Assembly (NCBI GenBank): GCA_902789395.1
Contig: CADANY010000005.1
Span: 176,417 to 240,416, forward strand
From: an uncultured Bacteroidia bacterium
GTDB lineage: Bacteria; Bacteroidota; Bacteroidia; Bacteroidales; UBA932
Reading direction: 5' to 3'
Length of the DNA: 64,000 nucleotides
Below, piece by piece: positions 27,025-36,441 of the stretch. Under the pieces are notes generated by a model. The model searched no databases, was not told the origin of the DNA, and saw nothing but the letters and a program-made list of their open reading frames with translations. The translations under genes and the position numbers were made by a program. Numbering within the stretch: position 1 is the first letter of the stretch; each line of letters starts with the position of its first letter.

Positions 27025-28535
27025 TACTTCCTCCAATACTCGTTCTGATCAGCAGATGTAAGTGCCTTATTATAGAGCATTTCCACATCAGGGATCGGAA
27101 GCATGAAGCGGGGGCTGTCAGCCGGAAGGGTCTTCACGGAAGCCCAGTGCTCAGGATCCGGCGTGCGGTCGAGTCCCTGGTGCAGACGTTTGATATCCTG
27201 CAGGCGGAAGCCTTCGCCGTAGAGTTCCTTCCGGCGCTCGAGGTAGATATTTTCCAGGGAAGCATCGGTCGGAGAAGCACCGCGGGCAACCTGCAGGGCG
27301 TTCAGCACGCTCTTTGCGTTGCCGCCCGTGTGGGCATCGCACTCTGCCTTGATGAGGTACGCCTCCGCAATGCGGGCCAGCGGGAAATCGGCATCGCCGA
27401 TAAACAGATCCTTATGGCTGAACTTGCTGGTAAACCAGCCGTCCTCTTCATAGAAATAGAAGGGGAAGAGTTTACGGCAGTCGGTGTCCTCGAAGCGGTC
27501 GCGGAAGCGCTTGGTCCAGCGGACCGTGCTGTATCCGTAGAGGGGCTCATCGAAATAATTGACTTCTTCCTCCGTATCCAGATACTGCAGGTCAGCGGGG
27601 TTCGCCTTTCCGTTCTCGTCGGCGCTGAAAGCCTTCTTTGCTAAATAATAGAAAGACGGGAGGGAGGCATAGTAGTTGGAGGTCGTCTGGTTGAATTCGA
27701 ACCCCATCAGCCATTCTCCGTTCGGCTCGTAGAAACCTCCCTGATACTCAGCCTGGCTCATAAGGTTACTGCCGTCAAACGTGCCGGAAGCAGCTTCTGA
27801 AGCATACTTCGCCGCATTGGTGTAATCTGCCATATCAAGGTACGCACGAGCCATGAACAGGGCGCAACTCTTCGGAGTAAAATAATAAATGTTGGCGTCG
27901 CTGCAGTTTTTCCTTCCATAATCCAGATCCTCCAGAATAAGCGCATAGGTATCTTTCAGACTGGAACGCCCCAGATGCTCGGAAGCGGCATTCGCCGGTT
28001 CCTTGTGAAGGATAACCCCAGGAGCCTCCGGGTTGGACGTATAGGTAGTCGCGAATAGACGGGCAAGACGCAGATACATGAATCCCCGGAGAGCATGGGC
28101 CTGGGCGACAAGATTATCCTTGCTGGCACCGTCCGGCAGGGACTCGGCATAGGCGATGATATTGTTGGCTACATCAATTCCCTTATAATCGTATTCCCAG
28201 ATATAATTGGCATATCCGAACCACCAGGGATCTTCTCCCGGAACCTGCGAATACGTATAGGAATACAGGTTCCAGTTATAGGTATCGATTCCATAATTGC
28301 CGTTTGTCATGAGGGCATCCTCGCCCATCACTTCAGACATGACGGTGCCGAGAGTGAAAGTCAAATAATTGCAGATATAGGCCACTCCGGCATTCAGGGC
28401 CGTCTGGGCGGATGCCACGTCAGAGAAGATCTGCTCATCGGAGATAGCGTTGGAAGGCACGGGGCTCAACACGTCCTCCGAACAGGAAGTCAGGCCGATA
28501 AAGGCGACGGTAGCGATATATATAATCTTTTTCAT
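27024..28535 (-). CDS. SusD/RagB-family nutrient-binding lipoprotein
   Basis: This 503-residue outer-membrane lipoprotein forms the lid of the SusC pore and captures substrate. It has a lipoprotein signal (MKKIIYIATVAFIGLTSCSE). The family features are an N-terminal helical TPR-like region (AHALRGFMYLRLARLFATTY, ALFMARAYLDMADYTNAAKYA) and a C-terminal part with RIAEAYLIKAECDAHTGG, ARGASPTDASLENIYLERRK and MLPIPDVEMLYN. The susC gene lies 11 nt upstream and the S9 peptidase overlaps its stop. A peptide substrate is inferred from the peptidase. Confidence 0.95.
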   Translation of the reverse strand: MKKIIYIATVAFIGLTSCSEDVLSPVPSNAISDEQIFSDVASAQTALNAGVAYICNYLTFTLGTVMSEVMGEDALMTNGNYGIDTYNWNLYSYTYSQVPGEDPWWFGYANYIWEYDYKGIDVANNIIAYAESLPDGASKDNLVAQAHALRGFMYLRLARLFATTYTSNPEAPGVILHKEPANAASEHLGRSSLKDTYALILEDLDYGRKNCSDANIYYFTPKSCALFMARAYLDMADYTNAAKYASEAASGTFDGSNLMSQAEYQGGFYEPNGEWLMGFEFNQTTSNYYASLPSFYYLAKKAFSADENGKANPADLQYLDTEEEVNYFDEPLYGYSTVRWTKRFRDRFEDTDCRKLFPFYFYEEDGWFTSKFSHKDLFIGDADFPLARIAEAYLIKAECDAHTGGNAKSVLNALQVARGASPTDASLENIYLERRKELYGEGFRLQDIKRLHQGLDRTPDPEHWASVKTLPADSPRFMLPIPDVEMLYNKALTSADQNEYWRK

Positions 28536-28546
28536 AACCGGTCAAA

Positions 28547-31500
28547 TTAGAAAGTGATGTTTACGCCTAAAGTATAAGTCCGGCTGAGCGGAATGTAGTT
28601 GGCATATGCGTCATAGCCGCCGATGCCGAAAATATCTATATCATCGTATCCCTTGTACCGCTTATCCTTAAAGACGGTAAAGAGGTTGTCGGCATTCAGG
28701 TAGATCCGGGCTCCGGAAATCACCTTGGAATTCCGAAGAAGGCTCTTCGGGAGACTGTAGGACAGATTCACGTTCTTGAGTTTCAGATAGGTGGCATCAT
28801 ACAGGAAACGCGTGCTGGGGGAATTGCTGGCATTGTCGTTCGAGTTGACATACTTCGGAACATCGGTCTTCGTATTGGCCGGTGTCCATGCATTCATCTC
28901 ATCCACACTGATATTCTTTCCGGAATTGTTGCCTTCGTGCATCAGGTTGGCATACAGGCTGTCATAGAACTTGCCGCCAAGATTGTAGTAGAACATGAAA
29001 GAGAAGTTGAATCCCTTCCAGGAAAGGTTGTTATTGATGGATCCGAATCCCCATGGCGTAGCCCTTCCCTGCATTTCATAATCTGCAAGAGAGTAGTTGT
29101 TGGTCGTACCGTCTTCTCCCTTCCATAGCGGATCTCCATTGGCGGGATCGACACCGACCCAGGTCGGCATGTAAAACTCATACTGGCTCTCTCCTACTTT
29201 CCAGATCTTTTTGGTATCGCCCATGGTGATATCGTCATCGCCTGCAAGGTCAAGAATCTTATCGGCATTATAGGAGAAATTGAAACTAACGTCCCAGATG
29301 AAATCGGAAGTCTGGACAGGTGTTCCGTTCAGGACCAGTTCAACCCCTTGGTTTCTCACTTTGGCAAGGTTCATCATGACGCTTGTGATACCATGCGCCG
29401 CCGGCAGCGGGAAATCATAGAGGAGGTCGTCCGATGTCTTCCGGAAGAATTCGAGGGATCCGCTCAGACGGTTTTTCAGCAGGCCGAAGTCGACACCGAT
29501 ATTGAACATTTTCTGTTTCTCCCAGCGAAGATCAGGATTGGAGAGAGAAGTATGAGCAAGGCCGGAGTTACTGCCATACTGATAAGAATCGCTGGCCGTC
29601 CAGAGACCGAGGGACTGATAACGACCTACGCCGGCATTGTTTCCGGAAGTACCGTAGCTGACCCGGAACTTGAGATCGCTCAGCCAGTCGGCATCCTTCA
29701 GGAAGTCTTCCTGCTTGGCCCTCCAGGAGGCGCCTACGCTAAAGAAATTGCCCCACTTGTTGTTCTCACCGAAGACGGAGGATCCGTCCCGGCGGAAAGA
29801 GGCAGACGCGAAATACTTCTCCGCATAATTGTACTCTGCATGGCCCAGCCAAGAGATAAGGGCTGACTGGGTATACCAGGAGGTGATGGACTGGGGCTTG
29901 CTGGCGCCGGCGAGTTCCGTCATGAAATCGAAGGCAAAACCGGTTGCCGACCCGTCGAAACGAGTTATTTTGCTCTGCCAGTACTCATAACCGGCGAGTG
30001 CAGAGACGGAATGGTCGCCGAAGGACTGGCTGAAATTAAGCGTCGTCGTACTGGTGAACATCAGGTCGGAAGTCTGGGTCCGTCCGCCGCGGCCGCTATA
30101 GGCAGGGCCGTCACCGTGATACTTGTTCCAATAATAGATATCATACACGGAGACATAGTCCGGAGAGAATACCGTCCTGGCAGTCAAACCGTCCATCAGT
30201 TTGGCCTCCGCGAAGAAAGAAGCCAGCAGGCGGGCCGTATTGGCCTTGTTGATGTTCATCTGCGGAATGGCCAGCGGGTTGAAATCCCGGGAGGCCGGGT
30301 TGGTCCAGTTAAACTGCTTGTTCCCATCTGCGTCAAGGACATAATTGCCATTAGAATCCACAATATAGACAGGAACGGCATTCGGGAAAGAAAGAGCGTT
30401 GTAGAGCGGAGACGCTCCGGCGCTCTGGGAAACTTCAGAATTCTGCACAGCATAGGAGAAGACCACGTTCATGCCGCCCTTGAGCCAGGAGTTGACCTGC
30501 GCCTCGATATTGGACTTGCCGGAATAACGGGTATAACGGGCGGTAGGCGTGGTTCCCGTCTGGTCGAAATAACCGGCCGAGAAGAAATAATTGATTTTGT
30601 CCGTTCCACCGGAATAGCTGATGTTGTAATCCTGGGAATAGCCCTTTTTCATAACCTCGTTCTGCCAGTCCGTATTGATAATATTCTTCGCACCGGAGAC
30701 AAGGTTTCCGCTGGCGTCAAAGGGAACGTCCATGTTAAAAGGATTCCATGAGAAGGTCCCCTGGGTCTGCTGGTTGGCCCAGACATAGTCCTTACCGTTT
30801 GCAGCAGCCTGCTCCAGATAGTTCCCGTAGACAAGCTTGTAATAGTCGGTTGAACTGGCGACCTCATACTGCTTGGGGACGGAAGACATTCCCACGGCGG
30901 CATTGAAGTTCACATGCCCCTGGCCCGCCTTGCCGTTCTTGGTGGTAATGATAACGACTCCGTTCGCGGCCCGGGACCCGTAAAGAGAGGCACCTGCGGC
31001 ATCCTTGAGGACCGTAATAGACTCTATATCCTGCGGATTGATGCTGGAAAGAATACTGGTCGTGGTATTGGCATCACTCGCATTCTTCGAATAATTGGTA
31101 CTCGTAGTAGCCACACCGTCAATGACATATAACGGCTCCGAAGAAGCATTCAGCGTTCCGGTACCGCGGATACGGAAGGTAGACGCGGCACCCGGCTGGC
31201 CGGAAGCCGTGCTCACCTGCAGACCTGCGACTTTGCCTTGAAGTGCCTGCTCTACGGAGGAAACAGGCTTCTGATTCAGCTCTTCCGATCGGACCATGGT
31301 AGCAGAACCGGCATAGGAACTCTTCTTCGCAGTACCATAAGCTACGACAATCGTCTCGTCCAGGAACTCCGCGCTTTGGGACAGTTCAACGTTGAGGGTG
31401 CGTTGTCCCCGGATGGGAACCTGCATGGTCTCAAAACCGATAGAAGAGAAAATGAGAACGCCGTCCGAAGGGGCGGTAATCGCGTAATTCCCTTCAAAAT

Positions 31501-31666
31501 CAGTCACTACACCGTTAGCTGTGCCGCTAACGACGACTGCGGCGCCGGGGACGGGATCTCCCGTCTGCGCATCAATCACTACTCCTTTCACCGTGATGTT
31601 CTGGGCAACCGCCGCAGAAGACAAGGCGAACAGCAGAATCGAAATCAATAGCAGAATTCTTTTCAT
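28547..31666 (-). CDS. SusC/RagA-family TonB-dependent outer membrane transporter
   Basis: This 1039-residue barrel imports oligomers across the outer membrane with TonB energy. After a signal peptide (to about residue 22) there is a carboxypeptidase-regulatory-like domain (VKGVVIDAQTGDPVPGAAV). A TonB-box-like stretch (DETIVVAYGTAKKSSYAGS) comes next, then the plug with VEQALQGKVAGLQV, FRIRGTGTLNASSEPLYVIDG and SLYGSRAANGVVIITTK. A long beta-barrel ends in an aromatic residue (TLGVNITF), as outer-membrane proteins do. It is the first gene of the operon with susD and an S9 peptidase. Confidence 0.96.
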   Translation of the reverse strand: MKRILLLISILLFALSSAAVAQNITVKGVVIDAQTGDPVPGAAVVVSGTANGVVTDFEGNYAITAPSDGVLIFSSIGFETMQVPIRGQRTLNVELSQSAEFLDETIVVAYGTAKKSSYAGSATMVRSEELNQKPVSSVEQALQGKVAGLQVSTASGQPGAASTFRIRGTGTLNASSEPLYVIDGVATTSTNYSKNASDANTTTSILSSINPQDIESITVLKDAAGASLYGSRAANGVVIITTKNGKAGQGHVNFNAAVGMSSVPKQYEVASSTDYYKLVYGNYLEQAAANGKDYVWANQQTQGTFSWNPFNMDVPFDASGNLVSGAKNIINTDWQNEVMKKGYSQDYNISYSGGTDKINYFFSAGYFDQTGTTPTARYTRYSGKSNIEAQVNSWLKGGMNVVFSYAVQNSEVSQSAGASPLYNALSFPNAVPVYIVDSNGNYVLDADGNKQFNWTNPASRDFNPLAIPQMNINKANTARLLASFFAEAKLMDGLTARTVFSPDYVSVYDIYYWNKYHGDGPAYSGRGGRTQTSDLMFTSTTTLNFSQSFGDHSVSALAGYEYWQSKITRFDGSATGFAFDFMTELAGASKPQSITSWYTQSALISWLGHAEYNYAEKYFASASFRRDGSSVFGENNKWGNFFSVGASWRAKQEDFLKDADWLSDLKFRVSYGTSGNNAGVGRYQSLGLWTASDSYQYGSNSGLAHTSLSNPDLRWEKQKMFNIGVDFGLLKNRLSGSLEFFRKTSDDLLYDFPLPAAHGITSVMMNLAKVRNQGVELVLNGTPVQTSDFIWDVSFNFSYNADKILDLAGDDDITMGDTKKIWKVGESQYEFYMPTWVGVDPANGDPLWKGEDGTTNNYSLADYEMQGRATPWGFGSINNNLSWKGFNFSFMFYYNLGGKFYDSLYANLMHEGNNSGKNISVDEMNAWTPANTKTDVPKYVNSNDNASNSPSTRFLYDATYLKLKNVNLSYSLPKSLLRNSKVISGARIYLNADNLFTVFKDKRYKGYDDIDIFGIGGYDAYANYIPLSRTYTLGVNITF

Positions 31667-31762
31667 GAGAATAGTTGTTTAGTTAAACATTGTAAGCATC
31701 CAAAAGCCATTTTCCAAACAGAAAAAAAAGCCGAAATACACTACTAATAAAGGGTTTTGCTG

Positions 31763-31793
31763 CAAATATAGGAAATAAAAGTAAGGAAACAAA
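31763..31793 (-). promoter_or_regulatory. promoter of the susC-susD-peptidase operon
   Basis: Minus strand: TTTG (31793-31790), 19 nt, then TATATTTG (31770-31763). The full consensus predicts a start near 31757, leaving a 5' UTR of about 90 nt before susC. The rest of the intergenic stretch 31794-31964 is AT-rich, and nothing else was recognised in it. Confidence 0.78.
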
Positions 31794-31964
31794 CCGACGG
31801 AAGCAAGCGTATAGTAACAAATCGTAAAAATCAGCATACTGAAAATAAACGATTATAACATAAAAAAAGAAATATTTAGACAAACAGCCGCCGTAACATG
31901 CTAAAAACAATTATAATTAATAATGCTACACATTTGTTACATTTTTTCAGCGATAGAGGAACAC

Positions 31965-31991
31965 AAAAAAGGCCGCCCGGATGGGCGGCCT
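31965..31991 (-). terminator. intrinsic terminator of the ribosomal protein operon
   Basis: A GC-rich 8-9 bp stem (GGCCGCCC / GGGCGGCC) is followed on the minus strand by TTTTTT. It lies about 35 nt after the tsf stop. Confidence 0.88.
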
Positions 31992-32025
31992 GGAAATTCT
32001 TCGCTTTGCTCAGAATGACTGAAAA

Positions 32026-33018
32026 TTAGTCACTGAGGGAGAAGCGCTTGAAGCAAAGGACTTTGGCTTCCTTGTCTACAGCGGCGAGGGCGGCCTTGAC
32101 GGTCTCCTTATTGTCGCTGAGCTGATACTCCTGCTCCTCGAGGGTATTCTCCTTGAGGAATTTGGCGATACGGCCGTTGGCGATATTCTGGATCATCTGC
32201 TCCGGGAGGCTGGCAGCCTTCTCGGCGGAGACGGTCTTGATAATCTCGCGGGCCTGGTCAGCCTGGGCGGGAGTCAGCCAACCCTTGGCGGTGTTGGACT
32301 CGATATGATCCTCGCTGTCAACATGGGCGGGGTTGATACCAGCCTTCTTGAGGGCGGCGTCAACAGCCTTCTGGACCTGCTCGTCGCGGGTCTTCTGGAC
32401 AGCGATGGTGCGCTCGGACTCGAGGACCTCGGCAGGAACCGAAGCGGCGTCGACAGCGACCGGGTTCATGGAAGCGACCTGCATGGCGATACCCCTTGCG
32501 ATAGTGGTCGGGACCTCTTTGTTGAAAGCGACGATCGCACCAAGTTTGCCGTTGAAGTGGACATACTCGGAAACGAACGGAGCCTCGATGGCGGCATAGT
32601 AAGCGAGAACGTGCTTCTCACCGGTCTTGCCAGCCTGGTTGGTGATGTCCTCGTCAATGGTATAACCATCGGCAAGCTTGACAGCCTTGAGGGCCTCGAC
32701 ATCGGTCGGGAACGTAGCGATAGCAGCGTCGGCGATGTTGCCGGCAAGGGCCTTGAAGTCAGGCGTAGCCGCTACGAAGTCAGTCTCGCAACCGAGGCAG
32801 ACGAGGACGGCCTTCCCACCGTTGATACGGGAGAGGACGGCACCCTGGGTCGTCTCGTTGTCACCACGCTTGGAAAGAGTGGACTTGCCCTTCTCGCGGA
32901 GGATTTCGACGGCGCGCTTGAAGTCGCCTTCTGCCTCGGTAAGAGCGTTCTTGCAATCCATCATTCCCGCGCTGGTCATGTCGCGGAGCTTCTTGATATC
33001 TGCTAATGCGATAGCCAT
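32026..33018 (-). CDS. tsf: elongation factor Ts
   Basis: EF-Ts is the nucleotide exchange factor that recycles EF-Tu. The 330-residue protein has the N-terminal UBA-like domain with the family signature (LRDMTSAGMMDCKNALTEAEGD) and the core exchange motif CLGCETDFVAATPDFKALAGNIA (contacts around TDFV). Dimerisation subdomains follow. It is longer than the E. coli protein (283) because of insertions typical of Bacteroidetes. It lies 21 nt downstream of rpsB, the usual partner gene. Confidence 0.97.
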   Translation of the reverse strand: MAIALADIKKLRDMTSAGMMDCKNALTEAEGDFKRAVEILREKGKSTLSKRGDNETTQGAVLSRINGGKAVLVCLGCETDFVAATPDFKALAGNIADAAIATFPTDVEALKAVKLADGYTIDEDITNQAGKTGEKHVLAYYAAIEAPFVSEYVHFNGKLGAIVAFNKEVPTTIARGIAMQVASMNPVAVDAASVPAEVLESERTIAVQKTRDEQVQKAVDAALKKAGINPAHVDSEDHIESNTAKGWLTPAQADQAREIIKTVSAEKAASLPEQMIQNIANGRIAKFLKENTLEEQEYQLSDNKETVKAALAAVDKEAKVLCFKRFSLSD

Positions 33019-33039
33019 AATGTTTCCTTTTTTATAAGA

Positions 33040-33879
33040 TTATTCTTCTGTTTGGGGAGCCTCTTCAGCCGGTGCGGCCTCTGCTTCGGCCTCAGCGTCC
33101 ACCTTTACGCTTCTGCGCGGGCGGAGCTTCTTCTGACCCTGGGCAGCCTGCTCCTGGGTTTCAGCTTCAGCATCAGTCTTCTCCTTTTCGAGCTTCCTCT
33201 CGTCGAGACCTTCCTGGATGGCCTTGCAGAGAACGTCCATGATCAGTTCGATGGACTTCGTTGCATCGTCATTCGCCGGAATCACGTAATCAATCGGAGT
33301 GGGATCGCAACAAGTATCAACCATAGCGATAACCGGGATGTTCAGACGGTTTGCCTCTTTGACGGCATTGGCCTCTTTCTGGACGTCCACTACGAAAAGT
33401 GCGGAAGGGAGACGGCTCATATCCCTGATCGAACCGAGGTTCTTCTCAAGTTTGGCTCTCTGGCGCTCCACCTGGAGACGCTCTCTCTTGGCAAGTTTGT
33501 CGAAGGTACCATCTTCTTTCATCTTGTCGATGGTATTCATCTTCTTGACAGCCTTGCGGATAGTCGGGAAGTTGGTAAGCATTCCGCCCGGCCAGCGCTC
33601 GGTAACGGAAGGCATATTGACGGACAGAGCTTTTTCAGCTACGACCTCTTTGGCCTGCTTCTTGGTCGCCACGAAGAGGATCTTGCGGCCGGAACGGGCC
33701 AGTTCCTTCATGGCCTCGGCGGCCTCGTCAATCTTGACGACAGTCTTGTGCAGGTCGATGATGTGGATCCCGTTTCTCTCGATGAAGATATAGGGAGCCA
33801 TCTTAGGGTTCCATTTGCGGGCAAGATGTCCGAAATGAGCACCTGCATCAAGCAATTCTTGGAAATTTGTTCTAGACAT
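33040..33879 (-). CDS. rpsB: 30S ribosomal protein S2
   Basis: This 279-residue protein has the S2 signatures FQELLDAGAHFGHLARKWNPKM near the start and VDTCCDPTPIDYVIPANDDATKSIELIM later. The last 50 residues are a Glu/Ala/Lys-rich tail not found in the E. coli protein (241 residues) but common in Bacteroidetes. Its upstream gap to rpsI is 226 nt, unusually long for this operon. Confidence 0.98.
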   Translation of the reverse strand: MSRTNFQELLDAGAHFGHLARKWNPKMAPYIFIERNGIHIIDLHKTVVKIDEAAEAMKELARSGRKILFVATKKQAKEVVAEKALSVNMPSVTERWPGGMLTNFPTIRKAVKKMNTIDKMKEDGTFDKLAKRERLQVERQRAKLEKNLGSIRDMSRLPSALFVVDVQKEANAVKEANRLNIPVIAMVDTCCDPTPIDYVIPANDDATKSIELIMDVLCKAIQEGLDERKLEKEKTDAEAETQEQAAQGQKKLRPRRSVKVDAEAEAEAAPAEEAPQTEE

Positions 33880-34105
33880 TTCTTTGTAATTGTTTGTAGT
33901 TCATTCTACTTTCCCTGAAGGGTTTCCTTTGTCCCTCCGGGGACTCTTTTCATCAATTCCGGAGCAGTGACCTTGTCAGTCTCCGGGATTTTCCGCAGTT
34001 CCGGCAATCATCCAGCAGCTCCGGAGAATTCCCATCCTCCCGTGAGGTCCGAAGATTTCCAACCGGACTGTGCTTTTCAGTAAATCCAGCAGTTCTGTCG
34101 TGCGA
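33880..34105 (-). other. 226-nt spacer between rpsI and rpsB, possible leader
   Basis: No credible gene is seen. On the minus strand the stretch is rich in short repeats related to CCGGAG/CTCCGG and can form several small hairpins. No TAnnTTTG promoter was found, so it is probably transcribed from the rplM promoter. A regulatory role for S2/EF-Ts synthesis is possible but unproven. Confidence 0.35.
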
Positions 34106-34495
34106 TTAACGCTTGCTGAACTGGAAGCGACGACGTGCGCCAGGCTGACCAGGTTTCTTACGCTCAACCTCACGAGGATCACGGGTGAGGAAGCCGGCGG
34201 CCTTGAGGGCGGGACGGTAAGCCTCTTTGTCGATCTCGCAAAGAACGCGGGCGATTCCGAGTCTTACAGCCTCAGCCTGACCTTTGGTACCGCCACCAAC
34301 GAGGGTAACCTTGATGTCAAACTGACCTGCCGTACCGGTAACTTCGAAAGGCTGGTTCACGATATACTGCAGGGAAGCCTCTTTGAAATACTCAGCGAGT
34401 TCCCGGCCGTTGATCACGATACTGCCTTTGCCCGGCACTGCATAAACACGAGCGACGGCTGATTTACGTCTTCCAAGGGCGTGTTTCTGTTCCAT
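34106..34495 (-). CDS. rpsI: 30S ribosomal protein S9
   Basis: This 129-residue protein has the S9 core (ALGRRKSAVARVYAVPGKGSI near the start, then GGGTKGQAEAVRLGIARVL). It ends with the conserved basic tail KKPGQPGARRRFQFSKR, which reaches the ribosomal P site. It lies 9 nt downstream of rplM, the standard arrangement. Confidence 0.98.
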   Translation of the reverse strand: MEQKHALGRRKSAVARVYAVPGKGSIVINGRELAEYFKEASLQYIVNQPFEVTGTAGQFDIKVTLVGGGTKGQAEAVRLGIARVLCEIDKEAYRPALKAAGFLTRDPREVERKKPGQPGARRRFQFSKR

Positions 34496-34504
34496 TTGCT
34501 CTGT

Positions 34505-34957
34505 TTAAATTTCGTTTAACTTAATGGGTTTGGGGTTCTGGGCCTGGTGCGGATGCTCAGGGCCTGCATAGACATACAGGTTGTTGATGAGCTTGTCACC
34601 AAGACGGGTCTTAGGGAGCATTCCCTTGACGGATCTCCTGACGAGTTCGGCAGGTCTCTTGGCGAGGATCTCGCGCGGGGTCGTGAAACGCTGTCCGCCC
34701 GGATAACCGGTATAGCGTACATAAACCCTGTCGGTCATCTTCTTTCCGAGAAGACGAACCTTGTCGGCGTTGACGACGATGACGTTGTCACCGCAGTCGA
34801 CATGGGGCGTAAAGCCCGGCTTGTTCTTGCCGCGGAGGACAAGAGCAACCCTCGAAGCGAGACGGCCGAGGACGAGATCTGTAGCATCAATGACCACCCA
34901 CTCTTTCTTCACAGTCGCCGCATTGAGCGATACTGTCTTGTAGCTTTGTGTGTCCAC
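34505..34957 (-). CDS. rplM: 50S ribosomal protein L13 (GTG start)
   Basis: This 150-residue protein shows the L13 signatures VIDATDLVLGRLASRVALVLRG, HVDCGDNVIVVNADKVRL and GMLPKTRLGDKLINNLYVY. The start codon is GTG at 34957, chosen because Bacteroidetes L13 proteins usually begin MDT and this reads (V)DTQSYKT. No in-frame ATG fits upstream. It leads the operon rplM-rpsI-rpsB-tsf. Confidence 0.96.
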   Translation of the reverse strand: MDTQSYKTVSLNAATVKKEWVVIDATDLVLGRLASRVALVLRGKNKPGFTPHVDCGDNVIVVNADKVRLLGKKMTDRVYVRYTGYPGGQRFTTPREILAKRPAELVRRSVKGMLPKTRLGDKLINNLYVYAGPEHPHQAQNPKPIKLNEI

Positions 34958-34989
34958 TGTCTTGATCTTTAATGGTTTATAACTAAAAA

Positions 34990-35048
34990 TTGCGATCCCT
35001 ACACATTATAGGGGTCGCAAAGGTACGAAAAAATTTCGGTTCTGCAAA
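34990..35048 (-). promoter_or_regulatory. promoter and leader hairpin of the rplM operon
   Basis: Minus strand: TTTG (35048-35045), 19 nt, then TACCTTTG (35025-35018), a full consensus match. The transcript should begin near 35012-35014 with a 10-bp hairpin (GCGACCCCTA / TAGGGATCGC, one G-U pair). The hairpin is followed at once by AATTTTTAG. A 5'-end hairpin with a U-run resembles an attenuator or an L13-binding leader. Confidence 0.65.
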
Positions 35049-35070
35049 ATCCTTTCTTGCCTGACCGTTT

Positions 35071-35673
35071 TTATTTTCCATGCCGGGACAGCAGTTCCCG
35101 CTGCAATTCATTCAGGTCCACCCCCATCGCCTCGTTCAGGACGAGAAGATGGTACAGCAGGTCCGACGCTTCATAGACATACCGGTCCCGGTTGCCGGTC
35201 GAAGACTCGAGAATCGTTTCGACCGCCTCCTCCCCGACCTTCTGGGAAATCTTCTTGATTCCCTTCTCGAAAAGATAGGTCGTATAGTGGCCTTCCGGCA
35301 TCTCGGCATGCCGGCTCCGGATAACTCCCTCAAGGGTCCCGAGGAAGCCTTCTTCCGGCGGGGTGTCGAAACAGGCGGCCGTACCGCGGTGGCAGGCCGG
35401 CCCGTCGGGACGGACCCGGACCAGGAGCGTATCCGCATCGCAGTCGGGATAGACGGAAACGAGATGGAGATAGTTTCCGCTGGTCTCTCCCTTTGTCCAT
35501 AAACACTTTCTGGAGCGGCTCCAGAAGGTGACAAGCCCCGTTTCGAGCGTCTTCTCATAGGCCTCGGGGTTCATGTATCCAAGCATCAGGACCTTTCCGG
35601 TCGCATCGTCCTGGATAACCGCGGGCAGAAGGCCGTCCGCATTTTTCGCAAAATTCAATTCAAGTTTTTCCAT
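35071..35673 (-). CDS. hisIE: bifunctional phosphoribosyl-AMP cyclohydrolase/phosphoribosyl-ATP pyrophosphatase
   Basis: This catalyses steps two and three of histidine synthesis. The HisI half (residues about 1-105) shows MLGYMNPEAYEKTLETGLVTFWSRSR, LWTKGETSGN and the metal-binding DCDADTLLVRV plus CHRGTAACF. The HisE half has TYLFEKGIKKISQKVGEEAVE and ASDLLYHLLVL. The fused order I-E at 200 residues is normal for Bacteroidetes. It is the last gene of the his operon, 12 nt after hisF. Confidence 0.97.
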   Translation of the reverse strand: MEKLELNFAKNADGLLPAVIQDDATGKVLMLGYMNPEAYEKTLETGLVTFWSRSRKCLWTKGETSGNYLHLVSVYPDCDADTLLVRVRPDGPACHRGTAACFDTPPEEGFLGTLEGVIRSRHAEMPEGHYTTYLFEKGIKKISQKVGEEAVETILESSTGNRDRYVYEASDLLYHLLVLNEAMGVDLNELQRELLSRHGK

Positions 35674-35685
35674 ATCGATCTTTCT

Positions 35686-36441
35686 TCATTGACGTATAGC
35701 TATCCCCCGCGCCGCAAGGGCGGCTTTCAGGGTCGGGATCGGGATCTCCCCGTAATGGAAGATGCTGGCCGCAAGGGCAGCGTCCGCTTTCCCTTCCGTC
35801 AGGACCTCCGCGATATCTCCGATACTGCCCGCCCCGCCGGAGGCGATTACGGGAATCGTCAGGCTCCCGCACAGCGCCGCGAACGTCGGAACCGGATACC
35901 CCCGCTTCGTCCCGTCATGGTCCATGGACGTAAAAAGAATCTCCCCGGCCCCGCGTTCCTGCGCTTCATGGGCCCAGGAAAAGAGTTCCCGGTCCGTCGG
36001 GCGGCTGCCGCCGTGGGTCGTGGCTGTCCACCGGCCCCCTATCTTTCGCGCATCAATCGCCACAACGACGAACTGGTTCCCGAAATGACCTGCAATCTCG
36101 TCGATCAACCCGGGCGTCCGGATCGCGGCACTGTTGATGCTGACCTTGTCCGCACCTGCTTCGAGCAGCCTGGCGGCATCGGCAAGCGACGAAATCCCTC
36201 CGCCTACCGTAAAGGGTATATCGATCCGCTCGGATATCGACGAAACCAGCCGCGTGAAGGTCTTTCTGCCCTCAAGGGTCGCGCTGATATCGAGATAGAC
36301 CAGCTCATCGGCTCCTTCCGCTGCATATTTCGCCCCGAGGTCGACCGCGTCACCGACCTCCCGAAGGTCCAGGAAGTGGACCCCCTTGACCGTTTTCCCA
36401 TCCCGGACGTCGAGGCAGGGAATAATCCTTTTGGCTACCAT
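35686..36441 (-). CDS. hisF: imidazole glycerol phosphate synthase, cyclase subunit
   Basis: HisF closes the imidazole ring using ammonia from HisH. The 251-residue TIM barrel begins MVAKRIIPCLDVRDGKTVKGVHF (catalytic Asp at position 11). It has the phosphate-binding loops FTVGGGISSL and VIASGGAGSIGDIAE and the catalytic region LFTSMDHDGTKRGY. Its start overlaps the end of hisA by 7 nt. Confidence 0.98.
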   Translation of the reverse strand: MVAKRIIPCLDVRDGKTVKGVHFLDLREVGDAVDLGAKYAAEGADELVYLDISATLEGRKTFTRLVSSISERIDIPFTVGGGISSLADAARLLEAGADKVSINSAAIRTPGLIDEIAGHFGNQFVVVAIDARKIGGRWTATTHGGSRPTDRELFSWAHEAQERGAGEILFTSMDHDGTKRGYPVPTFAALCGSLTIPVIASGGAGSIGDIAEVLTEGKADAALAASIFHYGEIPIPTLKAALAARGIAIRQ

